Assembly: GCA_001661245.1 (NCBI GenBank)
Contig: KV454011.1
Span: 1,906,135-1,970,134 of the forward strand
Reading direction: 5' to 3'
DNA length: 64,000 bases
Source: Pachysolen tannophilus NRRL Y-2460
Taxonomy: Eukaryota; Ascomycota; Pichiomycetes; Alaninales; Pachysolenaceae
Shown in pieces: positions 20,701 through 30,876 of the stretch; the first letter of the stretch is position 1, and every line of letters starts with the position of its first letter. The notes beneath the pieces are model-generated. The model saw nothing but the letters and a program-made list of their open reading frames with translations. It searched no databases and was not told where the DNA came from. Position numbers and translations under genes: made by a program.

Positions 20701-21376
20701 AATAATGATTATTCATCCAACTGGAAGCTTTGTTTTTTTTTCTTTTTTGAGTTCCCAAATAGATTTTAATGGGTTTATCCACAGTTTTTTTTTTTATTAT
20801 TTTCTCTACGTTATTTTATTTCCCTTTATTTTTTTTTTATCTTTGTTAATTTTTAGCTCTAAGAATCTTCTCCATTTAGTTTTGAAATCTGAGATCTGCT
20901 CTGATCCAGACTTGGTTTTTCATTGACATTTTTATCTACTGAGTTGTTTAGAGTTCTCTCTTACTGTTACTTATGTTTCTTTACTTATTTTTTTTTTTTT
21001 TTTTTTTCTTTTTTTTTCACTTTCATTAGTTCACTTAGTCTTCGAAAAGAATTTAGAATCGTTACTATTATTACCTCCCTAGTCTGTAAGAATTTTCTGA
21101 TAATTTTGATAAAAATTTTGAGTTCGGAACAGTTAGATATTCCCCCACAAATAATGCAATCGATCATGAATTTTTGTAGTTGTTAGTTGAAAAAAAAAAA
21201 AAACTGTAAATTCTCATGTTCTCAAATAGTAAATAAAGTGGGTGAATTTACCGTTGAAACTATTAAAATCTGATACCTTCGGGGCCGAACAACTTAAGCA
21301 TAAATAAGAATATATAAAGCCAGGTAAAAGTTATGGTTTTGAAGATTGGATTTTTTGAAGTTCAATTGGGGGAAAA
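20701..21376. other. Intergenic, T-rich, between GGA and hydrolase gene
   Basis: About 680 bp of strongly T-rich sequence with poly-T runs near 20790-20850 and 20988-21017. Short open frames here encode only Phe/Leu/Ser-rich peptides and are not credible genes. It holds the GGA terminator region and the promoter of the next gene. Confidence 0.55.
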
Positions 21377-22963
21377 ATGATAAGATTGGGTCATAATGTA
21401 AGAACTGTGTTGTTACCTTTGAATTCTATTAGGAACAGAAAGCTATTTTTGATATATACGACAACTTCAATTAATCTTTTCAGTACCAAAGTTGAATCGG
21501 AAAAGGGAAATGATGTTAAAAAGGATTCTGGTAGTAGTCGTAAAAGTTTGTCCTTAGTTGAGTCGATATCGTTGTGGTACGATGCGATGTCCCATTCGAA
21601 TCCAATGAAAGTGAAGCAAGATGAATTGTTAACAAGAGCTTTACCAGGTTATTATAATACCGATAAGCCTAATCCAAGTTTCCCAAATTTGAAAGCAACA
21701 AACAATTTGATCCCTATAGAAGATGGAGATAGAAATAAAGGATCTGTATTAAATGAACTTAGAATTGAGAATTGTTCGGCTAAGAGTACAATACCAAATA
21801 AAGAAGAAATTGATGATAAGACTACCAATTTGGTGATGGTTCACGGTTATGGGTCATCTTTAGGTTGGTATTATAAGAATTTCCATGGTTTGATCAAAGA
21901 TAATGAAAATTGTAGGATTTTTGCTTTAGATTTGTTAGGTTTTGGATTATCATCTTCTCAACCACTTGATGTTTCTTCAATAGATAATGATAATTCAACA
22001 AAAGAATTTGATATCATGTATGATCACCAATCTTTAACACATTATGAGCTTATTCATCCTCCATTAAAGTTACCTAAGGAGTTTGAAATCAGCCTGAAAG
22101 AATTTAAAAGATATTTTGAAAACTTAGATAAGAATAAACAATTAATTGAAGCAATTGAAAATCGTCATATTGATGCTATAGAAAGTTGGAGAAAAGCAAA
22201 TAATTTAGAAGATTTTACCTTGATGGGACATTCATTTGGTGGGTATATTTCATTAGCTTATACTTTAAAGTATCCTGAACGTGTTAAAAAATTGATTTTA
22301 GTTTCTCCCGGAGGAGTTGAAAGAAATCCATATGCTATAACAAACCCAATTTTTGAAAAAAATTCACCAGAAACTGTACTGATTATGAATGGAACTCAAT
22401 CTGAAGTTCGTTTTAAACCATCAACAACTCCTGAAGATTATGAATTCTTAGGGAGATTACCATTAATGCCGATATGGTTTAGATTTTTTTGGTCTAACCA
22501 TATTTCAGTTTTCAGACTCTTACAACTCTTGGGCCCGTTAGGCTTAATGAAATTCTCAGCCTTGGCATTTAAGAGATTCTTGAGAGATAAGAAAAATGGA
22601 TTAAAAGGAGCTTATGAGGAAACAGTGCTGTTCACTTTGTACGTTTTCTGTACTTTTAAAAAATATTCATTTTCAGATCAAAGTCTTATGTCACTTTTCA
22701 CTTCTACTATTGTAGCTAAACACCCAATGTTAGACAGAATAAACAAACTCCAATGTAAAACAATCTGGATATTTGGTGAGTTTGATTTTATTTATAAAAA
22801 CATCGGTAAAGTTGCTATGGAACAATTAAATTCAAGACCAGAAACTAATGGAGAGCTACCAAAAGCAGAATATAAAATTGTATCTAAAGCAGGTCATAAC
22901 TTATTTTTAGATAATCATAAAGAGTTTAATGATACCGTGAAGCGGTTTATCGGATGGAAATGA
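21377..22963 (+). CDS. Alpha/beta hydrolase of the CLD1/ICT1/ECM18 (ABHD5-like) family, probably mitochondrial
   Basis: Members are cardiolipin-specific phospholipase (Cld1), lysophosphatidic-acid acyltransferase (Ict1) and Ecm18. The N-terminus MIRLGHNVRTVLLPLNSIRN with following Arg/Lys and few acids looks like a mitochondrial presequence, which favours a Cld1-like role in cardiolipin remodelling. The oxyanion region VMVHGYGSSLGWYYKNF, nucleophile elbow GHSFGG (Ser286), acid Asp470 in FGEFDF, and His507 in AGHNLFLDN form the expected catalytic triad, and H507-x4-D512 is the acyltransferase-type HX4D motif of this family. At 528 residues it is longer than the S. cerevisiae members (394-453), partly from an insert near residues 190-255. 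I cannot separate Cld1 from Ecm18 by eye. Confidence 0.85.
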   Translation: MIRLGHNVRTVLLPLNSIRNRKLFLIYTTTSINLFSTKVESEKGNDVKKDSGSSRKSLSLVESISLWYDAMSHSNPMKVKQDELLTRALPGYYNTDKPNPSFPNLKATNNLIPIEDGDRNKGSVLNELRIENCSAKSTIPNKEEIDDKTTNLVMVHGYGSSLGWYYKNFHGLIKDNENCRIFALDLLGFGLSSSQPLDVSSIDNDNSTKEFDIMYDHQSLTHYELIHPPLKLPKEFEISLKEFKRYFENLDKNKQLIEAIENRHIDAIESWRKANNLEDFTLMGHSFGGYISLAYTLKYPERVKKLILVSPGGVERNPYAITNPIFEKNSPETVLIMNGTQSEVRFKPSTTPEDYEFLGRLPLMPIWFRFFWSNHISVFRLLQLLGPLGLMKFSALAFKRFLRDKKNGLKGAYEETVLFTLYVFCTFKKYSFSDQSLMSLFTSTIVAKHPMLDRINKLQCKTIWIFGEFDFIYKNIGKVAMEQLNSRPETNGELPKAEYKIVSKAGHNLFLDNHKEFNDTVKRFIGWK

Positions 22964-23175
22964 AGTTTTTTATGTGTCACATTATACATATATATATATA
23001 TATTCTATTTTACTTACTACCATTGATTTGTAGAGTCAGTTTCAAATTAGAAATTATATTGAAGCTGCATCACTGAAGCTAGGATTTAGAAACTAAAGTT
23101 CATAGAGCCGGTTAGACTATCTTTGTAAATATTCTACTTTATATTACTGTAAAACTGTCAATATATCTTGTCCAT

Positions 23176-25116
23176 CTATTTATTTGTTGGTGAAGAATGG
23201 AATAATACTGTATCGTCACTTCCGCTACTACTACTACTGCTGCTACTACTACTACTAAGTCCACTTCTATGTAACTTATACAGGGTGTTGTTCTCGGTCA
23301 AGACCTCATTACTATAACGTTTAGAAATATTGACTCTCCCCGGCCTAATACTTTTAGGATCATTTATATGCATCTTTAATGGTGCCAATACAGAAGGTTT
23401 TGAGTTTGTCCTATCCGTTTTATCTTCATCATTAAATTTGTACAATTTAGGTGATGACAATATGCGCTGAGGCACAACTTCCAACAGTCCCAATCTTTTG
23501 GATAAAGATTGCATATGATTATGTGAATAATTCAAGTATTGTGCGTTTGGATCTCTTGAAGACAATGGTTTTCTCTTGTTACTGCGAACAGTTGGTGTTA
23601 AAGAATACTCGAGCAAATGATTATAGTCTTTTTGATTCACAAAATTTGTATTTTCGTCATATGAAGGTGCTATCTTTTGTCGAATTGAGGAAGATGAATT
23701 TACAGCAGTAGCTTTTCCCAAAGCTGCATAGTCCGGTGTTGAATAATTTGTATTTCTGTAACGGCTCTCATTATTATCAATTGTGGATGGAAAAACCAAA
23801 GGTGTATTATCATTTGTATAGTTAAATTTTGGAGATGAGTAAATATTTGTATCATCATGCTCACGTATCTCAGAGAAATTTTCATTATCATGACTATAGG
23901 AAACTAAACTGTAACGAGATTGAGTTTGTTGGTTATTATTGTTATCGTCATCATTTCCTAGTTCCTCATTTACTTCTTCATTCTGAGTTTGTTGCTGTTT
24001 TTGACTTTCTGTATCTTTTCTGAGATCTGAAAGGGGTAAATTAAAAGGGCTTGATGAACTAAGTGTTGGTGGAACTAACGGTGTATTTGTAGAACTAGTT
24101 GGTTGATTATCATTTCTTTCAGCTAATCCATTAAATCTTCTCTTTCTTGAATCTAAAGATGAAATTTTAGTTTTCTTATTATTATTACTCATGTAAAATA
24201 CTTTTGATGTGGCTTTCTTAAAATCACTAACTAAAATTTTAAAATCCTCGTTGGTACAACTTAAACCATTGGCAATTTTGGTTTTCAATTCTCTTTCCAT
24301 CGAAATAACAAAATAAATCTCTGATAAGACACACATGCGATCTTTTGGAATCATTGCAATACATTCATTAGTTGCAAATTCCAAATCTTCAACGCTAACA
24401 TTTTCATTTCTCACAATTGAATTCATCAAATTCAAACGTTCATTTTTACGAATATGATCAGGTTCTCTATGTCTAACATCCAGCGGCCACCATGGTGGCC
24501 TTGTAGCATCTCCTTTAATATAAGGATAATTTGATTGTTTTTTCGGTTCTATGGCCTTAATCCAAGCTTTTGCAAGATATTTACAAGAAATTTGCTGTAA
24601 TTCTTTAAAACAAATTTCCAAATGTGATTCTACCAGAAATTCGTCAGATAAATCCAAGACATAAAAGGGAGACTCCAAGACACGATGATATCTATTACTT
24701 ATATTACTGGAAGTGGTTGAACTGTTACCATCATTTTCATCTCCTGTATGATTTGAAGAATCATGAACAAAATTTAACATGCTAAATGGCATATCATGTA
24801 ACGGTAGCGTCAAGCCAGGTTCTAAATTTGATTCTGCAAACCTTCCGTTGATTAATGAGTCCATCTCATTTGGAAGTAGCTTCAGATAGTCAATTTCGGG
24901 ACTACTTGACTCTGATTCTGAGCATATAGCACGAACTTCGAAATATTCATATTTTTTCGGTTTTTGTTGAATAACTTTAATCAATTGTTGTATGTTTCGA
25001 AATTCATGTTTCATGGTGAATAACAAATATTTTGAAAGACTTTTTTTAATTCGATAAATCAATTTAAAAAAAGTCCATATTGAAGAAATGTGAGCTATGA
25101 GAAGCAACTTGAACAT
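23176..25116 (-). CDS. YDR124W-like protein (DUF2841 family)
   Basis: Fungal protein with a conserved central block: SPFYVLDLSDEFLVESHLE, CKYLAKAWIKAIEPKKQSNY, then KGDATRPPWWPLDVRHREPD. This last WWP/HREPDH pattern is what I recall for the family described as AFUB_079030/YDR124W-like; no molecular function is established that I know of. The block spans about residues 140-300. The C-terminal half is Ser/Asn/Gln-rich and ends in a Ser run encoded by AGT/AGC repeats near 23216-23255. The first ATG gives 646 residues, but its first 34 residues are hydrophobic and basic and may be untranslated. The ATG at 25014 (MKHEFRNIQQ) is a good alternative, giving 612. Neighbouring INO2 and KIN1 support the YDR124W orthology, because YDR122W-YDR123C-YDR124W is the S. 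cerevisiae order. Confidence 0.72.
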   Translation of the reverse strand: MFKLLLIAHISSIWTFFKLIYRIKKSLSKYLLFTMKHEFRNIQQLIKVIQQKPKKYEYFEVRAICSESESSSPEIDYLKLLPNEMDSLINGRFAESNLEPGLTLPLHDMPFSMLNFVHDSSNHTGDENDGNSSTTSSNISNRYHRVLESPFYVLDLSDEFLVESHLEICFKELQQISCKYLAKAWIKAIEPKKQSNYPYIKGDATRPPWWPLDVRHREPDHIRKNERLNLMNSIVRNENVSVEDLEFATNECIAMIPKDRMCVLSEIYFVISMERELKTKIANGLSCTNEDFKILVSDFKKATSKVFYMSNNNKKTKISSLDSRKRRFNGLAERNDNQPTSSTNTPLVPPTLSSSSPFNLPLSDLRKDTESQKQQQTQNEEVNEELGNDDDNNNNQQTQSRYSLVSYSHDNENFSEIREHDDTNIYSSPKFNYTNDNTPLVFPSTIDNNESRYRNTNYSTPDYAALGKATAVNSSSSIRQKIAPSYDENTNFVNQKDYNHLLEYSLTPTVRSNKRKPLSSRDPNAQYLNYSHNHMQSLSKRLGLLEVVPQRILSSPKLYKFNDEDKTDRTNSKPSVLAPLKMHINDPKSIRPGRVNISKRYSNEVLTENNTLYKLHRSGLSSSSSSSSSSSGSDDTVLFHSSPTNK

Positions 25117-25806
25117 CTATTTATATAATATCTATCTTTATAATTGATGTAAAAATAAACATATTAGATTCATAACCAAATACGGCCTTTGTTTTACTTT
25201 TGATAGTAAAAAACTTGATTAATCACAAAATACAAATAACATGAATAGTAAAAAACAGCTTTACCTCCTCAGACTTTGAAACCAATTAGATTCAACCATT
25301 TACTGATAGAATTTATCAATTTTTTGTCAAAGATATGATCCAGTTGAACATCAAGTTATCATCCATAAAAAGTTTCAAATCAGTTTTACATGCAGAGATA
25401 TGCATAATTTTTACTTAAGTTTAACCCCCAAAACCCCAAAAAGACGTTCAAGAAGATCAATTATACATCAACCATTTTATTAGTAAAAGGGAGAGTTGCT
25501 GTTGGTTAGCTTCGGGGTTGATTCCGATTCCGAGTTTGACTTTAATTTTGACTTTGACTTCAGATGGAATATAGAGATTGGGGGTCTTATTTTTTTTTTT
25601 CAGTTGAGCTTTTTACTTTTACAAAGAAAATTACAGAGAATCTATTCTACTTATTTTCAAAAGAAGAAAAAGAGCAATGTTGAACTCGTGGACTCGTAAA
25701 TGAACATCATTAATTATAATAGAGCAATAATGAAAAAAAAAATAGCATAAAAATGGTTTCCCTTTTTTTTTTCTTAGGTGTATATATATATATATATAAG
25801 GATTAA
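25117..25806. other. Intergenic, upstream of YDR124W-like gene and downstream of HEM13
   Basis: About 690 bp, AT-rich. It contains a GACTTTGACTTCAG/AATTTTGACTTTG quasi-repeat near 25540-25562, poly-T/A runs and a TA microsatellite near 25782-25798 just past the HEM13 stop. I see no gene or clear regulatory site. Confidence 0.5.
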
Positions 25807-26754
25807 TTATTCAACCCATTCAATAGGGTTCTTGAGAACTTTGAGTAATTTGTCCTCCCTGGAACCTTCTTCAGGATGATGGTCATACATCCAACTAGCA
25901 GTTAATGGTAATGACATCAATATAGATTCAACTCTTGAACCAGGGGTTTGTAATCCAAACTGAGTACCTCTATCCAAGATCAAATTGAACTCTACATATC
26001 TACCTCTTCTTAATTGTTGCCATTTTTTCTCTTCTTCGGTAAAAGGCATATCTTTTCTTCTTGCAACAATTGGTAAATATGAAGGAAGGAAAGCATCAAA
26101 ACAACTTTCAACAATTTTCAAAATTTCTTCTGCAGGTTTTGTATTAAAATCATCAAAAAAGATTCCACCAATACCACGAGTTTCACCACGATGTTTAATA
26201 TAAAAATAATCATCGCACCATTTTTTAAATTCAGGGTACAAAGATTTATCATATTTATCCAATGCATCTTTATGATTTTGATGAAATAACTTAGCATCCT
26301 CCTCATACAAATATGAAGGTGTTAAATCAGCACCTCCACCAAACCACCATGTTTGAGGTGTACCATCTTCATTCCAAGTCTCGAAAAACCGATAATTCAA
26401 ATGAGTGGTTGGGGCATGTGGATTATATGGATGTATAACCAAAGATAAACCACACGCAAAGAATTTCAAAGATCCATCTCCATTGGTCACAAGAGTCTTA
26501 TGATCGGCCTTCATTCTAGCTATAGCCTGAGGTGGCAAGCTACCATAAACTGCAGAAACATTAACTCCAGCTTTTTCAAAAGTCGTACCTTCTTGTAAAA
26601 CCATAGAAGTACCACCTCCACCAGTCTCACCTCTTACCCATGTATCTGCCTTAAACTTCGAAGTCCCCAAACTTTCCAAACCTTCCACTATCTCCTTCTG
26701 CTTACGACGAACCAAATTCTCCATTTGGACAGGAATCGAAAGATCTTCACTCAT
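25807..26754 (-). CDS. HEM13: HEM13, oxygen-dependent coproporphyrinogen III oxidase
   Basis: Oxidative decarboxylation of coproporphyrinogen III to protoporphyrinogen IX, step six of heme synthesis, cytosolic in yeast and oxygen-requiring. All family signatures are present: [75 protein letters not shown], and [20 protein letters not shown] with the C-terminal [13 protein letters not shown]. Its 315 residues (328 in S. cerevisiae) make it complete from the first ATG. In S. cerevisiae the gene is induced by low oxygen and heme through loss of Rox1 repression; I did not find a site I would stake on that here. It is followed on the same strand by the YDR124W-like gene and preceded by ABZ1. Confidence 0.97.
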   Translation of the reverse strand: MSEDLSIPVQMENLVRRKQKEIVEGLESLGTSKFKADTWVRGETGGGGTSMVLQEGTTFEKAGVNVSAVYGSLPPQAIARMKADHKTLVTNGDGSLKFFACGLSLVIHPYNPHAPTTHLNYRFFETWNEDGTPQTWWFGGGADLTPSYLYEEDAKLFHQNHKDALDKYDKSLYPEFKKWCDDYFYIKHRGETRGIGGIFFDDFNTKPAEEILKIVESCFDAFLPSYLPIVARRKDMPFTEEEKKWQQLRRGRYVEFNLILDRGTQFGLQTPGSRVESILMSLPLTASWMYDHHPEEGSREDKLLKVLKNPIEWVE

Positions 26755-27165
26755 TCTTGCATAGAACTATTTGAGTAAAAAACCAAGATTCTTGAAATTT
26801 AAAGACTCTTCTCTTCTCCACCAAAAAAGAAAAAAAAAACAAAATGATATACAGCTATATATATATATATATATCAATCAACGAACAAACTAAAACAAAA
26901 AAAAAAAAAAAGGAAAAGGAAAAAAACGATATCCTATTTGAATTTATACAATGAAAAAAGAGAAAGCCAACAACACAACAACTCTTCGTTTCGTCGCATA
27001 CAAAAAAATTTCAAACTATCTGATGACACCAAATTTATTGGACATAAAGAAAAAAAATTTACCAATCTATGCAGGAAGTGAAGAAGGTATTAAATCAGGA
27101 GATACTTTTTGGTACTAAACACTACTAGTAAAAGTAAGTAAGGTATTAAAGAAGGTTTCTTTCAG
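26755..27165. promoter_or_regulatory. HEM13 promoter / ABZ1 3' region
   Basis: This 411-bp spacer lies between two genes on the minus strand. It contains a TA dinucleotide run near 26855-26874 and A-rich tracts. No other gene is seen. Confidence 0.5.
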
Positions 27166-29340
27166 TTATACGAACAGTTGTAGTACGCTATCTATCTTTA
27201 CTCCCATTTCTTGCCACTCACCTTCGGGGTCACTAAGTACAGTGATTGCTCCTCCTGCACCTATTCTCCATAGATTTGAAGTTGGGGTGTTTTGGAGATC
27301 ATTAGTGTAGTGATAACAGCTTCTTATTATTACAGACCAATCTGAAAAATTATTCAAAGACCAGTAGCCGCATATACCTGAATAGATTCCTCTTCTTTTG
27401 TTTTGTTCTATTTTTTGTAGGAGTTCTACAGACCTCTTTTTGGGTGCACCAGTCATGGATCCTGGAGGTAATGACTCAGATAAGATGTCGATACCGGTAT
27501 ACCTTGAGTTGGAGAAACTTCCTTCGATGACACTTACAAGTTGGTATACTGTTTTATATTTTTCCACTTCCATTAATTTTGGTACATGAACTTTATCCAA
27601 GAAGTTGTAAAGATCATGTCTGATCAAATCAACAATCATCAAATTTTCACCCATTTCTTTTGGAGTGTGTAAGATTTTAGAAGCTTTTTCAAAAGTCATA
27701 TTAGGGGAATTTTTAAGTGTTCCCTTAATTGGTCTTAATTGACATTTTTCATTATTCCAAGAAATAAATCTTTCTGGAGAAGAGGATATTAGTTCACAAT
27801 CTTGAAATTTTAAAAAACTTGAATAAGGAGATGGGTTTCTCTTTGCTAAGATTTTATAAATTGACCAAGAATCTATATCATTAGGAATCTCCATTAAACA
27901 TTGTGTAGTTAGACATAGTTCATAAGAATCTCCTTTCTTTAAATATTTTTGACATTGTTCAAATTGCTTAAAATAATTTTCTTTATCTGGTTTGTGAAAT
28001 TTAATCTTTTGGGAAGTTAACTCAGTTAGTTCCAGTACAGAATTGACAATAGGATCATAATTTTTTTCAATAATTATTTTTGGTAAAGTATCACTCATTT
28101 TTGTAATCCATTCATCATCATTGTTTAATATACTAGCAATATAAAATAGATCTTTCTTTAAATCGTGTAATATAAACCTTTCAATAAAGCATAATTTTGT
28201 ATCAGGTATTGGTTCATCAGTTTGTTGTTGTAAATCGGCTGAATTTATGAAAAAACCTTCTTCATACGAAAAAAATCCAATCAAACCACCAACAAATGGT
28301 AATTGCTCTTGAATTGAGCCAATCATCTTGCTTGACATGTAATCAGAAACAAATTTCCATATTGAATTGTTTAATTTAACAATTTTTTTATCAAATTTAT
28401 TACCCCAGGTAGATAATTCTACTATATTTGGTACATCTGTAGAATGTGTTATAACTTCTGATTTACCTATAATCGGTAATCCAATAATAGACCAATCACC
28501 TGGAGATGATGCACTATTTAATAATAAGAAATCCTGATTAAGTTCATGTTTTAAATAATCACAAACTTCAATAGTTGAAAGTGAACTACTACTAATTGTT
28601 TTAAATTTTAAAAAATTCTCATTATTAAAAGTATTAGCATTCATCAATGGAATCGGCCTTATTATATGCTCATCATATTCTAAACTGTTGTCTCTAATGA
28701 TGACTCTATGTGAATCTTTGTTATAACTTTTAGCAATTTCCCAAAAATTTTTAATCATAGTAGAACCATATTCGGAACAAATCGATTCTGGATGATATTG
28801 TACTCCAAAATGTGGCAACTTCAGATCTCTGACAGCCATTAATATATCCTCACTACCATCTCTAGTATAAGCCAAGGGTAAGACTCTTTCTTGTGGATCA
28901 GTTAAATTGACATGTAAAGAATGGTAGCGTACACTTTTAAAATTAGAATCTATACCCTTGAACAAATTATCTCTACCATCACCAACCACATTTACATCAC
29001 ATACCTGACCATGCTTTATATCTTCCAAATAATCAACCTTGTTGCCATACAAACTGCACAAGACTTGAAAACCCAAACAAATCCCCAAAATCGGAATTTG
29101 CCTCTGCTGTGAAAATAAATCACCTATACTTCCAATATCTTTTAAATTCTCAGGATGACCAGGACCTGGCCCGACTATTATACAGTCAAATTTCTCAAGA
29201 AATTTGTCAAGACCAGAAGAGTCCTCAAAATTAAACGAATCATTATAAACAGTGTAAACTTTTGCCCCTGTAGAAGTTTCAACCAAATTTTTCAAATTAA
29301 ACGTAAATGAATCATACGAATCGACTAATAGAATTGACAT
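27166..29340 (-). CDS. ABZ1: ABZ1, aminodeoxychorismate (PABA) synthase, bifunctional
   Basis: Converts chorismate and glutamine to 4-amino-4-deoxychorismate, the precursor of p-aminobenzoate and folate. The N-terminal class-I glutamine amidotransferase (about residues 1-215) has GPGPGHPENL, the nucleophile Cys88 in LGICLGFQVL, and the HPES catalytic pair. The C-terminal chorismate-binding PabB domain includes GDSYELCLTTQ, FISSSPERFIS-like sequence (actual LISSSPERF), RPIKGT, and DLIRHDL with LPPGSMTGAPK. PIKGT rather than PIAGT is typical of ADC synthase as opposed to anthranilate synthase. The frame is open to a GTG at 29358, but the first ATG is 29340 (MSILLVDSYD), giving 724 residues against 787 in S. 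cerevisiae. The fused arrangement is normal for fungi. Confidence 0.94.
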   Translation of the reverse strand: MSILLVDSYDSFTFNLKNLVETSTGAKVYTVYNDSFNFEDSSGLDKFLEKFDCIIVGPGPGHPENLKDIGSIGDLFSQQRQIPILGICLGFQVLCSLYGNKVDYLEDIKHGQVCDVNVVGDGRDNLFKGIDSNFKSVRYHSLHVNLTDPQERVLPLAYTRDGSEDILMAVRDLKLPHFGVQYHPESICSEYGSTMIKNFWEIAKSYNKDSHRVIIRDNSLEYDEHIIRPIPLMNANTFNNENFLKFKTISSSSLSTIEVCDYLKHELNQDFLLLNSASSPGDWSIIGLPIIGKSEVITHSTDVPNIVELSTWGNKFDKKIVKLNNSIWKFVSDYMSSKMIGSIQEQLPFVGGLIGFFSYEEGFFINSADLQQQTDEPIPDTKLCFIERFILHDLKKDLFYIASILNNDDEWITKMSDTLPKIIIEKNYDPIVNSVLELTELTSQKIKFHKPDKENYFKQFEQCQKYLKKGDSYELCLTTQCLMEIPNDIDSWSIYKILAKRNPSPYSSFLKFQDCELISSSPERFISWNNEKCQLRPIKGTLKNSPNMTFEKASKILHTPKEMGENLMIVDLIRHDLYNFLDKVHVPKLMEVEKYKTVYQLVSVIEGSFSNSRYTGIDILSESLPPGSMTGAPKKRSVELLQKIEQNKRRGIYSGICGYWSLNNFSDWSVIIRSCYHYTNDLQNTPTSNLWRIGAGGAITVLSDPEGEWQEMGVKIDSVLQLFV

Positions 29341-29697
29341 GATCTTTACCACAACCACTTCCTTAAGCCAACAAAAAAAAAAACTTTATAACTATCACCA
29401 AAATTAGCAAATCAGCAACTAATTTCTTCTACCTTCTACCTTCTACCTTCTAATCAAATACTCTAGTAAACTTCTATTCCACTCTTTTCTTCTTCTTCTT
29501 CTTCTTGATAGTGAAAAATGGAAAATGAAAAAAAAACTCATCGCACAAAAGTAGTGTTAGAGTGCGTCAAAAGACGATTTAGTTTTAAAGGTCTTAATCT
29601 TTAATCAGAAGATTGGATGGGGTTTAGATAAATGAATAATTGCGAGATATTGTGAAACTTTGAGTGAGAGTTTGAAAGAAGGAATATATATAGATAT
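29341..29697. promoter_or_regulatory. Divergent promoter ABZ1/HRT3
   Basis: This 357-bp spacer carries the TTCTACC heptamer repeat, a TCTTCTTCT pyrimidine repeat near 29485-29505 and a short AAATGGAAAATG repeat near 29515. No extra gene is seen. Confidence 0.5.
29427..29452. repeat. (TTCTACC)3.7 heptamer upstream of ABZ1
   Basis: Three perfect TTCTACC units plus TTCTA (GGTAGAA on the ABZ1 sense strand), 87 bp before the ABZ1 ATG. It shares GGTAGA with the heptamer before CNL1. Confidence 0.9.
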
Positions 29698-30876
29698 ATG
29701 ATTATGGGGTCCGTTGAGTTGGAATCAGATCTTAATAGGCTTTCTTTAAAAGAGACTTTAAATTATAATGCTAGTGATCCAAATCAACGGTATAGAGATA
29801 AATTAGAAAATTTGTCTCCAAGATCAATGGAAGCTTTAACTGTTTTCCAAGTTGGAGTTTCCAAAGAAATGGTTGGTAAGATGAGTGATGCTATTGAAAA
29901 TTATAGGAAAGCTGAAAAATTAGATAAAGATGTTGAAAAATTGTATAGGGCAAAAATTTACGCAGAATCACAAAGTGTACCTGAAAATAGTAAAGATGGT
30001 GAAATTATAATAGAAAAGCCAATAGTTTTAAATGAAAAAGAAGTTGCTAAAATTGATGCTAAGAAGTTATTGTCAACTTTTAAAAATTCACAAATTCTTA
30101 TAAAAAATCAAGAATTACCACCAACCATATCTATACTTCCTGATGATGTTATATTATTAATCATGGAATATTTAGCAGAAATTGATACTCCTTCATGGAT
30201 TCAATTTTCTCTTTGTTGTAAAAAATTATCACATTTAGGTTTTTGTACAAGTGATGTTTGGAGAAAATTATGTTTTTTAACTTTTCCTTATCAAAATTAT
30301 GAACCTGAAGTTGCAGCTTTAAATGGTATTACTAAAAATCAAGATAAAATCGTGGGGATATACGATAATAGTTGGTATAACATGTATCGCCAAAGGCCTT
30401 TTATAAAATTTAATGGGATATACATAAGTATAGTCAACTATTATAGAGAAGGTGGTAAATCAGAGGGTTCATCTCTGTGGACAAACCCAATAAGAATGAT
30501 CACTTATTATAGATATTTAAGATTTTACAAAGATGGCTCTGTTTTAAAGTTGCTCACTAGTGATGAACCTACATCAATAGTTCCAAAAATAAACAAAAAT
30601 TGGAAAGAACAGACAAACCTCAAGGTCTATAAAGGAACTTGGTATATAACACCAGAAGGTAATATCAGTATCAAAAGTGAAGGTTCGGTAAAGAATTATC
30701 TTTTCATTGAAAATTTAAGCATAAAAAATTCTTCAAAATTGAGAAAACACAACAAATTGTCCTGGATAAACTACGAGTTTATGGATAACGAAACTACAGA
30801 ACTCTACGAATTCGATATCAAAAAAGAGAAACCATACATATTCTCTAGAGTCAAGTCATATAAAGACGATATATAA
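29698..30876 (+). CDS. HRT3: HRT3, F-box protein of SCF ubiquitin ligase (FBXO9-like)
   Basis: Substrate-receptor candidate for an SCF E3 ligase, related to human FBXO9. The N-terminal part has a TPR-like helical pair (ALTVFQVGVSKEMVGKMSDA, IENYRKAEKLDKDVEKLYR). The F-box runs from about residue 145 (LPDDVILLIMEYLAEIDTPS, then FSLCCKKLSHLGFC and DVWRKLC). The C-terminal half matches the FBXO9/Hrt3 pattern, with RPFIKFNGIYISIVNYYREG and MITYYRYLRFYKDGSVLKLL, probably a beta-rich domain. Length is 392 residues (344 in S. cerevisiae). The first ATG is used; the second Met, two codons on, is an equal choice. Divergent from ABZ1. Confidence 0.88.
   Translation: MIMGSVELESDLNRLSLKETLNYNASDPNQRYRDKLENLSPRSMEALTVFQVGVSKEMVGKMSDAIENYRKAEKLDKDVEKLYRAKIYAESQSVPENSKDGEIIIEKPIVLNEKEVAKIDAKKLLSTFKNSQILIKNQELPPTISILPDDVILLIMEYLAEIDTPSWIQFSLCCKKLSHLGFCTSDVWRKLCFLTFPYQNYEPEVAALNGITKNQDKIVGIYDNSWYNMYRQRPFIKFNGIYISIVNYYREGGKSEGSSLWTNPIRMITYYRYLRFYKDGSVLKLLTSDEPTSIVPKINKNWKEQTNLKVYKGTWYITPEGNISIKSEGSVKNYLFIENLSIKNSSKLRKHNKLSWINYEFMDNETTELYEFDIKKEKPYIFSRVKSYKDDI

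Noticed and set aside
20705-21186. Two open frames after GGA encoding Phe/Leu-rich peptides
   Set aside because: Pure T-rich sequence gives spurious Phe/Leu frames; no conservation or codon signal.
27166-29358. ABZ1 as anthranilate synthase TRP2/TRP3
   Set aside because: The fused order GATase-PabB and the PIKGT motif fit aminodeoxychorismate synthase; yeast TRP2 and TRP3 are separate proteins with different context.
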